Source: Ferrigenium straubiae
GTDB lineage: Bacteria; Pseudomonadota; Gammaproteobacteria; Burkholderiales; Gallionellaceae
Assembly: GCA_019449655.1 (NCBI GenBank)
Contig: JAHQXD010000001.1
Span: 748,950 to 812,949 of the forward strand
Direction: 5' to 3'
DNA length: 64,000 bases
Shown: positions 7,648 to 15,155 of the stretch, one piece after another
Layout: every line of letters starts with the position of its first letter
Position numbering within the stretch: position 1 is the first letter of the stretch
Notes under the pieces: model-generated
Told to the model about the DNA's origin: nothing
Databases searched by the model: none
What the model saw: only the letters and a program-made list of their open reading frames with translations
Program-made: the position numbers and the translations under genes

Positions 7648-9322
7648 GGTTGATCTCCTGCAATGTTGTTTCGCCCCTGAACACCATACCCAGCGCGCCA
7701 TCGCGCAGGAAGCGCGTGCCGTTTCGCCTGGCCGCCTCGCGCACCAGCCGGATCGGCTGCCTGGCAATGATGAGTTCGCGGATTTCATCGTTCAGGTAGA
7801 GTATCTCGGCGATGGCTTTGCGCCCCTTATAGCCGGTGCCGCGGCACAGCCCGCAGCCGCGCCCGGCGCGAAATGTCGCGTTTTTTGCATCCGCCAGGCC
7901 GACCCCAGACTCCCTGATCAGCTCCTCGTCCGGATGGTCGTCCGCCACGCAGTGCGCACAGTTCACGCGCACCAGGCGCTGGGCCAGGATGCCGTTCAGG
8001 GCGGAGACGAAACTGTAGGGATCGACCCCCATGTGCATGAAGCGGCCGATGACGTCGAAGACGTTGTTGGCGTGCACGGTGGTAAACACCAGGTGGCCGG
8101 TCAGCGCCGATTGCACGGCGATCTGTGCGGTTTCCGGATCGCGTATTTCGCCGACCATGATTTTGTCCGGGTCGTGCCGCAGGATGGAACGCAGGCCGCG
8201 CTCGAAGGTGAGCCCTTTTTTCTCGTTGACGGGAATCTGCAGGACGCCGGGCAACTGGTATTCGACCGGGTCCTCGATGGTGATGATCTTGTCCTGCCCC
8301 TGGTTGATCTCCGAGATCGCGGCATACAGCGTCGTCGTCTTGCCGCTGCCGGTCGGGCCGGTGACCAGCACCATGCCGTAGGGTTCGTTAGAGAGCCGGC
8401 GCAGCGTGACCATGGATGGCGCGTCAAATCCCAGATAGTCGAGGCGCAGGCCCTTCATCTGGTCGGACAGCGTCTGCTTGTCCAGGATGCGCAGCACGGC
8501 ATCCTCGCCGAAGATACTGGGCATGATGGAAACGCGCAGATCCACCTCGCGCCGGTGCATCGACACCTTGAAACGGCCATCCTGCGGAATGCGCCGTTCG
8601 GCGATATCGAGACCGGAGATGACCTTGATGCGCGAGATCACCTGCTCGGCCATGTCCAGCCCAGCCACCGAGCCTACCGCTGTCAGCACCCCGTCGATGC
8701 GGTACTTGATGTTGAGCCCCGCTGCGCCGGTCTCCAGGTGGATATCGCTGGCCTCGGCCTTCAGCGCGTCGTACACCGTCGAGTGAACCAGCTTGACGAC
8801 CGGGCTGACGTCCTCGCTGATGGTCTTGAACGACAATTCCTCCACGCTATCGTCAAATGCCGCCATCTTTCCTGCCACGGCCTGCAGGCTGTCCATTGCA
8901 TGCAGCGATTCCTCGTAATGCGCGAGGTATGCGGCGATGTCCGCGCCATGTGCAAGCCCCCAGACGAAATTCGCGGGGAAGCGCTGCTCCGCCCATGCCT
9001 GCAGGCCAGCATTGAACGGATCGCCCATGATGACGAACAGCCGCCCCTCGCCGCTGCGCAATGCGATGCATCCCCGTTCCAGCGCCTCGGCAAAGGGCAG
9101 CGCATCGAATGCGGGCTCCAGCCTGCCCAGGTCGTCCATGCCGAATACCGGGTAATGGAGGGCTTTGCCCAGCGCCCAGGCAAAGCCCCGCGAGTCCAGC
9201 CCGGTCTGTTCTTCCAGTACTTCCACGATGCTGCGCCTGCCCTGCGCGGCAACAGCGCGCGCTTCACGCACCCGTTGCGGCGAGAATATCTGTCCGGCAT
9301 CGCATGAGGCAGCCTGGTTCAT
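7628..9322 (-). CDS. gspE: Type II secretion/pilus assembly ATPase GspE
   Basis: A 564-residue hexameric ATPase that powers pseudopilus assembly. The N-terminal GspE domain covers residues 1 to about 150. The catalytic core has Walker A GPTGSGKTTTLYAAI (near 320), the Asp box (ITIEDPVEY), Walker B (IMVGEIRDPETAQ), and the His box (LTGHLVFTTVHANN). Near the C terminus a tetracysteine zinc motif (CAHC ... CGLC) is intact, as in GspE/PilB. Length is typical. The ATG at 9322 overlaps the gspF stop by 4 nt. GspE acts on the cytoplasmic face with GspF and the PilM/N/O-like platform. Confidence 0.95.
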   Translation of the reverse strand: MNQAASCDAGQIFSPQRVREARAVAAQGRRSIVEVLEEQTGLDSRGFAWALGKALHYPVFGMDDLGRLEPAFDALPFAEALERGCIALRSGEGRLFVIMGDPFNAGLQAWAEQRFPANFVWGLAHGADIAAYLAHYEESLHAMDSLQAVAGKMAAFDDSVEELSFKTISEDVSPVVKLVHSTVYDALKAEASDIHLETGAAGLNIKYRIDGVLTAVGSVAGLDMAEQVISRIKVISGLDIAERRIPQDGRFKVSMHRREVDLRVSIMPSIFGEDAVLRILDKQTLSDQMKGLRLDYLGFDAPSMVTLRRLSNEPYGMVLVTGPTGSGKTTTLYAAISEINQGQDKIITIEDPVEYQLPGVLQIPVNEKKGLTFERGLRSILRHDPDKIMVGEIRDPETAQIAVQSALTGHLVFTTVHANNVFDVIGRFMHMGVDPYSFVSALNGILAQRLVRVNCAHCVADDHPDEELIRESGVGLADAKNATFRAGRGCGLCRGTGYKGRKAIAEILYLNDEIRELIIARQPIRLVREAARRNGTRFLRDGALGMVFRGETTLQEINRVTFVA

Positions 9323-10509
9323 TTAATGCTCCCCGCCAGTTCAAAAATCGGGAAATACATCAGCACCACGATGCCCCCGATGACCAGCCCGACGAACGCC
9401 ATCAGCAAAGGCTCGAACATCTTGACGAACCGCTCGACCCAGCGTGCCGTATCGTCCTCATAAAAGGCCGCGATGCGCTCCATCATCTCGCCCATCCGGC
9501 CGGTGCGCTCGCCCACGCGCAGCAGGCGCGACGCCAAGGGGGTGGCCAGGCCGTATTTATCCATGGTTTGGGAGATGGAGCTGCCCTCCCTGATGCTCGT
9601 CGAGGCCAGCGCCAGTTGTTCGCGCATCGTCGTCTGCAGAAGACCGCCCACCAGTTGCAATGACGCCATGATCGGCATCCCGCCCTGCAGCAGCATCCCG
9701 AGCGAGCGGTAAAAACGTGCCATCTGGTAAAGGTGCAGCCGCTTGCCCAGCGCGGGGAGCTGCCACAGCTTCCGCCCGGCCCACTGCCTGAAGGCAGGGC
9801 GGGTAGCGGCAAAGAGAAGTCCGCCCGGCAGGGCGATTGCGGCCGCCAGGAAGAACTTCCAATGCTCGTCCAGGAAATGCCCCCAAAGCATCAGCAACTG
9901 CGACATGAACGGCAGGTCGCTGCCGAGATCTTCGTAGATATGGCTGAAGCGGGGCACGACGAACACCATCAGAAACAGCATCACCAGCCCCCCCACGGCA
10001 GCCAGGATTACCGGATAAATCGAGGAGGTGACGACCTTGCGCCTCACCCCCTCCATCTGGTTCTGGTAAACGACATAGCGCGACAGCACTTCGGCGAGAG
10101 AGCCGGTTTTTTCGCTGGCGCGCACGGTTGCCACGTAAAGCGCGGGAAAATCCTTCGGCGACTGCTCCAGTGCATACGACAGGCTATGCCCCTCATACAG
10201 GGACGAGATTATTTGCGTCAGCGTTTTCTTGATATCCGGCTGCACTTCCTTCTCGGTCAGGGTCTCCAGCGATTCGACCAGGGACAGGCCGGCATCGAGC
10301 AGCGCCACCAGTTCCTGGCTGAACAACACCAAGGGGAAACCGGACCTTTGCCAAGGCAACAACGACAACCAGCGCTGCCTTGCCCTGGCCGCAATGACCG
10401 TATACCCCTGGGCTCTGGCCTGCGCTTCGGCATCGCCGGCATCCGCCGCTTCCAGCATGATCGCCATCAGCCCCGCGTTGCCGCGCAACACCTTGAGTTC
10501 ATATTGCAT
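9319..10509 (-). CDS. gspF: Type II secretion/pilus platform protein GspF
   Basis: A 396-residue polytopic inner-membrane platform protein with two tandem T2SSF domains, each ending in hydrophobic helices (YPVILAAVGGLVMLFLMVFVVPRF and LLMAFVGLVIGGIVVLMYFPIF). The N-terminal cytoplasmic part (QYELKVLRGNAG) is shared with GspF/PilC. I placed the start at the ATG at 10509, matching the family N terminus; the frame stays open to 10677 but the extra residues are Arg/Gly-rich and look non-coding. It is the first gene of the operon, and the next gene starts within its stop codon. Confidence 0.93.
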   Translation of the reverse strand: MQYELKVLRGNAGLMAIMLEAADAGDAEAQARAQGYTVIAARARQRWLSLLPWQRSGFPLVLFSQELVALLDAGLSLVESLETLTEKEVQPDIKKTLTQIISSLYEGHSLSYALEQSPKDFPALYVATVRASEKTGSLAEVLSRYVVYQNQMEGVRRKVVTSSIYPVILAAVGGLVMLFLMVFVVPRFSHIYEDLGSDLPFMSQLLMLWGHFLDEHWKFFLAAAIALPGGLLFAATRPAFRQWAGRKLWQLPALGKRLHLYQMARFYRSLGMLLQGGMPIMASLQLVGGLLQTTMREQLALASTSIREGSSISQTMDKYGLATPLASRLLRVGERTGRMGEMMERIAAFYEDDTARWVERFVKMFEPLLMAFVGLVIGGIVVLMYFPIFELAGSIK

Positions 10510-10735
10510 AAACACCCCGCCATTGAGCCATCCGCCGTTCAATCGGCTGCCGGTTTGCCAACCGCCGCGGATTGTCCAATGCCGGCCACACTTTAGCCGG
10601 TTCCCCGCCACTCCCGCACGAGGCGAGACCATACTCCCCGCTGCCATCGGCAGCTCGAGCAGGAAGGAGCGCGCCAAAGGTATTACGGCGCAGATTGAAC
10701 TCAGGGTAAATATCCATTTTTTTATTTCAGATTTG

Positions 10736-10746
10736 AGAACTGTTCT
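10736..10746. promoter_or_regulatory. Short palindrome, candidate operator
   Basis: A perfect 11-bp dyad (AGAAC-T-GTTCT) in the AT-rich part of the region upstream of gspF. Its position fits a repressor or activator site, but no regulator is identified. Confidence 0.3.
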
Positions 10747-10880
10747 TACCTTAACGCCTTGCGCGCAGGCTTACTCTGGGCAGCCAACTGTATTTGCGGA
10801 TGCGGGCAAGACTGTATTTTTTCGACGGATGAAAGCGTGTATCGGTTTCCTGCGTGGTGAAGCCGGAATTACCGGGGAAC

Positions 10881-10920
10881 GGTCTTGAAAATTGCTGCGG
10901 AGAGTATCTGAGGCGTTGCG
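10881..10920. repeat. Partial end of the MITE-like repeat
   Basis: It shares the blocks AAAATTGCTGCGGAG, TCTG and GGCGTTGCG with the right inverted terminus of the element at 45551-45759. The matching other end is not found nearby. Confidence 0.5.
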
Positions 10921-10945
10921 TGCTTCGGAAACGATTGCTGGCGGC

Positions 10946-13426
10946 TTACTCGTTCAGCAATATTCTCGCCGGTGGCAACTGCGCGAGCTTCCGCACCGCG
11001 AGCCACCCCGGCAGCATCACGGCCAGCATCCCGCCGAGGCAGCCGATCGGCCAGATGGCAACGCTCGCGTGATAGGGGATTTCCAGCACGAAGCGCGCCA
11101 ACACCCAGCCGAGCAGCACCGCGCCTGCGGAGGCCAAGAGGCCGCTCAACAGCCCCAGCGCGGCGAATTCCGCGAGGTGCAAGCGGCGCAGGTAGCGGCT
11201 GTCCGCGCCCAGCGTGCGCAGGATCGCCGCCTCGTGGGTACGCTCGTCCTGAGTGGAAAGCAGCGCGGCATACAGCACCGCGAGGCCGCTCAGCAGGGTG
11301 AAGAGGAAGATCACGCTCGCGGTCTGCGCAATCTGCCCCATGATGCCGCGCACCTGATCGATCATCGCGCCGGTGTCGATCACCAGCAGGTTGGGAAACT
11401 CGCGCGCAAGCTGGTCGCCCACGCGCACCTTGTCCGGCGGCAGATGGAAGCTGGTGATGTAGCTCGCCGGGTAATTTTTCAACAACTCCGGCGTGGCGAT
11501 CACAAAGAAATTCACCTTCATCGAATCCCATTCCACCTTGCGCAGGTTGGCCACGCGTGCGGTAAAGCGGCTTCCCGCCACGTCATAGGTGAGCTCGTCG
11601 CCGAGGCGGATGCCGAGCCGCTCGGCGATGCCCTCCTCGACCGAAAGCTGCATCCGCCCCGATTCGGAACCGCTCCACCAGCTGCCGCTCACCAGCTCGT
11701 TCCACTCCGGCATCTGCTCGGCCCAGGAGAGGTTGAATTCGCGCTCCACCAGGTCGCGCGCGCGCGGGTCGGGATAGCTGTCGCCGCTGATGGGTGCAGC
11801 GTTGATCGCGACCAGCCGGCCGCGCACCATCGGCAGCAGCAGCGGCTGCGGCAATTGCGCGCGCGCGAAGAACGCCTGCACCGCCTGCCGCTGGTCCGGC
11901 TGCATGTTCACGATGAAGCGGTTCGGTGCGTCCGGCGGCAGATTGCCCTGCCAGCTCTGCAGCAGGTCGCCGCGCACCAGCGTCAGCAGCAGCAGCGCCA
12001 TGCCGCCCAGGCCGAGCGCCACCACCTGCAGCGCGGAGTCGCGCCCGTGCCGCGCGAGGTTGTTGAGCGCATGGCGCAACTGCGCGTGAAGGCGCAGCGA
12101 ATAGCGCGCAAGCCCGTGCAGCAGCAGCCAGGCCAGCACGCCGAAGCACAGCAGCCCCACGAGCAGCCCGCCCAGCATGGTGAACCCCAGCTTGATCGAG
12201 CCGGAATGCCACAGGAACAAGCCCGCCAGCACCAGCACGGCGAGGCCGTAGGCCAGCAAGGCATTCGCCTGCGGCGCGCCGAGTTCGCGGCGCAGCACGC
12301 GCAGCGGCGACACCCTGCGCAGTTGCAGCAGCGGCAGGAAGGCGAAGCCGAGCAGCAGCGCGAAGCCGCTCGCCGCGCTCTTGAGCGCGGGCAGCACCGA
12401 AGGCTGCGGCAGCTCCGTATCGCGCATCGCCTCGATGAAGGAAATCAGCACCGCCTGCGTGACATAGCCCAGCGCGCAGCCGAGCAGCACCGCGACGAGA
12501 CCTAGCAGCAGGAACTGGAACAGGAACAGGCGCAGCACCTGCCCCTGCTCTGCGCCGAGGCAGCGCAGCATCGCGCAGGTGTCCAGGTGGCGCAGCACGA
12601 AGCGCCGCGACGCCAGCGCCATCGCCGCGCCCGCGAGGATCGCCGCTGTCAGCGCGGCAAGGCCGAGGAAATTCTCGGCGCGCTCCAGCGCGCTGCGGAT
12701 TTCGGGGCGCGCGTCGCGCACACCTTCCAGCTTCTCGCCGTTCGCAAGTTTCGGCTTCAGCTCGTCATGCAAGGCCTCGACCTGCCGCGCGTCGCCCGCG
12801 ATCAGCAGGCGGTAGGTGATGCGGCTGCCTTCCTGCAGCAAACCCGTCGCGGCGAGGTCGTCACCGTTCATCAGCACGCGCGGCGCGAAGCTGTAGAAAC
12901 CAACCGCGCGGTCGATGTCGCGCACGATGCGCGCCGCCACCGTGAAGCGCTGTGCGCCGATACCGACCTCGTCGCCGACGCGCAGGTCGAGCCGGCGCAG
13001 CAGGCGGCCGTCCACCCACACCGTGCCGCGCGCGGGAATACCCTGCGCGACATGCATGCTGCTGTCGTCGATCTCGATCCTGCCGCGCAGCGGATAACCC
13101 GCTCCCACCGCCTGGATCTCGGAGAGCAGCGTCTCGTCGCCATGCGCCACCATGCTCAGGAACGCACGGCTCTCCGTCGTGCGCAGCCCGCGCGTCTCGG
13201 CCATCGCGCGATAGGCGGGCGGCAACGGGCGCGCCGAGACGATGCGCAAGTCCGCCCCGATCAGGCTGGTCGCTTCCTGCTGCAACGCGAGCCGCACGCG
13301 GTCGGCGAACAGCCCCACGGTCGCGAGGCTGCCCACCGCGAGCACCAGCGCGAGCAAGAGCACGCGCCACTCCCCCGCGCGCCAGTCGCGGCGCAGGAGG
13401 CTGAGGGAGAGGCGAAGGAGGTTCAT
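10946..13426 (-). CDS. ybbP: ABC transporter permease, YbbP (FtsX-like) family
   Basis: An 826-residue membrane protein with about ten transmembrane helices: one near the N terminus, a large periplasmic MacB-like domain (residues 50-230), FtsX-like permease blocks near 255-500 and again at 700-810. It begins MNLLRLSLSLLRRDWRAGEW, a typical YbbP start. With the YbbA ATPase it forms a MacB-type ABC complex. Transported substrates are not established; lipoprotein or lipid handling and export are commonly proposed. The start overlaps the DUF559 stop (ATGA), although that gene is not part of the usual ybbA-ybbP pair. Length is normal. Confidence 0.9.
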   Translation of the reverse strand: MNLLRLSLSLLRRDWRAGEWRVLLLALVLAVGSLATVGLFADRVRLALQQEATSLIGADLRIVSARPLPPAYRAMAETRGLRTTESRAFLSMVAHGDETLLSEIQAVGAGYPLRGRIEIDDSSMHVAQGIPARGTVWVDGRLLRRLDLRVGDEVGIGAQRFTVAARIVRDIDRAVGFYSFAPRVLMNGDDLAATGLLQEGSRITYRLLIAGDARQVEALHDELKPKLANGEKLEGVRDARPEIRSALERAENFLGLAALTAAILAGAAMALASRRFVLRHLDTCAMLRCLGAEQGQVLRLFLFQFLLLGLVAVLLGCALGYVTQAVLISFIEAMRDTELPQPSVLPALKSAASGFALLLGFAFLPLLQLRRVSPLRVLRRELGAPQANALLAYGLAVLVLAGLFLWHSGSIKLGFTMLGGLLVGLLCFGVLAWLLLHGLARYSLRLHAQLRHALNNLARHGRDSALQVVALGLGGMALLLLTLVRGDLLQSWQGNLPPDAPNRFIVNMQPDQRQAVQAFFARAQLPQPLLLPMVRGRLVAINAAPISGDSYPDPRARDLVEREFNLSWAEQMPEWNELVSGSWWSGSESGRMQLSVEEGIAERLGIRLGDELTYDVAGSRFTARVANLRKVEWDSMKVNFFVIATPELLKNYPASYITSFHLPPDKVRVGDQLAREFPNLLVIDTGAMIDQVRGIMGQIAQTASVIFLFTLLSGLAVLYAALLSTQDERTHEAAILRTLGADSRYLRRLHLAEFAALGLLSGLLASAGAVLLGWVLARFVLEIPYHASVAIWPIGCLGGMLAVMLPGWLAVRKLAQLPPARILLNE

Positions 13427-13806
13427 ATTGGCTCCCCTCTCCCGTTTACGGGAGAGGGGATGGGGGAGAGGGTTTCGTTGAAGAGCGCCAGCCGTATCCG
13501 CTCCAGCACACCCTCCATTTCATTCATCAACTCGTTGTTCCAAAATCTCAGCACCGTATATCCCTGGCCGCGCAACCACGCATCCCGCTCTCCGTCAGCC
13601 TTCAGCGAATCTGCATGCTGTCCGCCATCCAGTTCGATCACCAGCTTTTTTTCGATACAGACAAAATCAACCACGTAACGGCCAATGGGCTTCTGCCGCT
13701 TGAACTTCAGCCCCATGAAGCGATGCGCGCGCAGGTGATACCAGAGCCTCTGCTCGGCATCGGTCAGGTTGCGGCGTAATGATTTTGCATTGTCCAGCAG
13801 GCTCAT
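13423..13806 (-). CDS. DUF559 endonuclease-fold protein between ybbA and ybbP
   Basis: A 127-residue protein of the DUF559 family (PD-(D/E)XK/Vsr-like nuclease fold). Visible family motifs are AEQRLWYHLRAHRF, GLKFKRQKPIGRYVVDFVC and the putative catalytic segment LVIELDGGQHAD, then GYTVLRFWN. The ATG at 13806 follows a REP-like sequence, and the last 15 residues (ending VNGRGEPI) are encoded by a second REP-like palindrome that runs into the ybbP start. Flanking REPs and the interruption of the conserved ybbA-ybbP pair suggest a mobile cargo gene. The biological role of this family is not established; DNA repair or nuclease activity is possible. Confidence 0.85.
   Translation of the reverse strand: MSLLDNAKSLRRNLTDAEQRLWYHLRAHRFMGLKFKRQKPIGRYVVDFVCIEKKLVIELDGGQHADSLKADGERDAWLRGQGYTVLRFWNNELMNEMEGVLERIRLALFNETLSPIPSPVNGRGEPI
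13434..13474. repeat. REP-like palindrome at the end of the DUF559 gene
   Basis: CTCCCCTCTCCC, a short loop GTTTAC, then GGGAGAGGGG, followed by a GGGGGAGAGGG extension. It is coding: it supplies the DUF559 C-terminal tail. The same core occurs at 13808-13845 and inside cusA at 57480-57512. Confidence 0.8.
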
Positions 13807-13807
13807 C

Positions 13808-13845
13808 GACCCTCTCCCCTGCCCCTCTCCCACAAGTGTGAGAGG
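13808..13845. repeat. REP-like palindrome upstream of the DUF559 gene
   Basis: CCCCTCTCCCACAAGTGTGAGAGGGG forms a stem with a short loop, next to another CCCTCTCCCC. It sits in the 48-bp gap between the ybbA stop and the DUF559 start. Confidence 0.75.
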
Positions 13846-13854
13846 GGAAAATTA

Positions 13855-14520
13855 TTACACCACCCTCCCCGCCTCCAGCCGCAACTGCCTCCCGCAGCGC
13901 CGCGCCAGTGCCTCGTCGTGGGTGACGAGGATCAGGGTCGTGCCCTGCGCGCGGTTGAGCTTCAGCATGAGTGCTATAACCTGCGCGCCGGTGGCGGCGT
14001 CGAGGTTGCCGGTGGGTTCGTCGGCGAACAGCACCTTCGGTCGGGTGACAAAGGCGCGCGCGAGCGCGACGCGCTGCTGTTCGCCGCCGGAGAGGTGCTT
14101 GGGCAGGTGGTGCGCGCGGGCGGAGAGTCCGACCTGCTGCAGCGACACCTCGGCGCGTTCGCGCGCATCGCTCCTGCCCTGCAGTTCCAGCGGCAGCATG
14201 ACGTTCTCCAGCGCGTTGAGCGCGGGCAGCAACTGGAAGGACTGGAACACGAAGCCCGCGAGTTCGCCGCGCAGCCGCGCGCGTCCGTCCTCGTCGAGCG
14301 CGAACAAGTCCTTGCCGCCGAGGCGCACGCCGCCGCTGCTCGGCATGTCCAGCCCGGCGAGCAGGCCGAGCAGCGTAGACTTGCCGGAGCCGGAGCTGCC
14401 TACGATCGCGAGGCTCTCGCCCGCCTCGACCGCAAAGCTCACGTCGCGCAGGATGACCAGCGGCTGGTCGCCGCTCAGCACTTGCTTGGTTAGTTCAACT
14501 GCCTGCACAATCGCTGCCAT
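13855..14520 (-). CDS. ybbA: ABC transporter ATP-binding protein YbbA
   Basis: A 221-residue ATPase of the MacB/LolD class: Walker A GSSGSGKSTLLG, Q-loop FVFQSFQLLPALNALEN, signature LSGGEQQRVALARAF, Walker B VLFADEPTGNLD and H-loop LILVTHD. It is the partner of the YbbP permease. The start ATG at 14520 overlaps the divergent tesA ATG (shared CATG), so each gene's promoter must lie inside the other or be bidirectional. The ybbA/tesA divergence is conserved in enterics too. Confidence 0.93.
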   Translation of the reverse strand: MAAIVQAVELTKQVLSGDQPLVILRDVSFAVEAGESLAIVGSSGSGKSTLLGLLAGLDMPSSGGVRLGGKDLFALDEDGRARLRGELAGFVFQSFQLLPALNALENVMLPLELQGRSDARERAEVSLQQVGLSARAHHLPKHLSGGEQQRVALARAFVTRPKVLFADEPTGNLDAATGAQVIALMLKLNRAQGTTLILVTHDEALARRCGRQLRLEAGRVV

Positions 14521-15130
14521 GAAGAATCCATTCCTGAAAGTTATTCTGCTGGTTGCCGCGCTGTGGCTGCCGCTTCCCGCCCAGGCCGCAAAAAACATTC
14601 TGGTGTTCGGCGACAGTTTATCAGCCGGATACGGCATCGCAGTAGCGGAAAGTTGGCCCGCCCTCTTGCAGGAGGAACTGGCGCGCAGCCATCCGGAATA
14701 CCGCGTGGTGAACGCGAGCATCAGCGGCGAGACCACTGAGGGCGGGCGGCAGCGCATCGCCGCAGCGCTGCGCGAGCACCACCCGGCCATCGTGATCGCG
14801 GAGCTCGGCGCGAACGACGGGCTGCGCGGCTACCGCATTGCGGACATCGAGGCCAACCTCGGCAGGATCATAGAAGCTGCGCGCGCCGCCCGCGCAAAGG
14901 TGCTGCTGGTCGGCATGAGGCTGCCGCCGAACTACGGCGAGCCCTATGTCGCGCAGTTCGCGAAGATGTACCCGAGGCTCGCGAAGAAATACCGCACCCG
15001 GCTGCTGCCGTTCCTGTTCGAGGGCATTGCGCCGCAGCAATTCCAGGCCGACAATCTGCACCCCACGAAGGAAGCGCAGCCGCAGTTGATGCGCAGCGTG
15101 CTGAAGGAGCTCAAGCCGCTGCTACGCTGA
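14519..15130 (+). CDS. tesA: Periplasmic acyl-CoA thioesterase / arylesterase TesA
   Basis: A 203-residue SGNH hydrolase with a Sec signal peptide (FLKVILLVAALWLPLPAQA). The blocks are: block I FGDSLSAGYG with the nucleophile Ser, block II Gly in NASISGETTEGG, block III GANDGLRG, block V DNLHPTKEAQ with the catalytic Asp-His pair. It hydrolyses thioesters and esters of long-chain acyl groups in the periplasm. The ATG at 14519 overlaps the start codon of ybbA on the other strand; the long upstream open frame is not the real start. Confidence 0.93.
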   Translation: MKNPFLKVILLVAALWLPLPAQAAKNILVFGDSLSAGYGIAVAESWPALLQEELARSHPEYRVVNASISGETTEGGRQRIAAALREHHPAIVIAELGANDGLRGYRIADIEANLGRIIEAARAARAKVLLVGMRLPPNYGEPYVAQFAKMYPRLAKKYRTRLLPFLFEGIAPQQFQADNLHPTKEAQPQLMRSVLKELKPLLR

Positions 15131-15155
15131 CCCACCAACCCGAGAGGTGCAACCG

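Larger units (their letters stand above)
10510..10945. other. Intergenic region upstream of the secretion operon
   Basis: About 436 nt between gspF and the end of ybbP, with no gene I can support. It should hold the promoter of the minus-strand secretion operon. The AT-rich block at 10715-10750 contains an 11-bp perfect palindrome AGAACTGTTCT at 10736-10746 that could be an operator. Bases 10881-10920 are a partial end of the MITE-like repeat found complete at 45551-45759. Confidence 0.5.

Noticed and set aside
7406..9307. 633-residue open frame on + antisense to gspE
   Set aside because: Shadow of gspE, which has all ATPase motifs on minus.
10892..12505. 537-residue open frame on + antisense to ybbP
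   Set aside because: Gln/Arg/His-rich with no fold; the minus strand carries a clear full-length YbbP.
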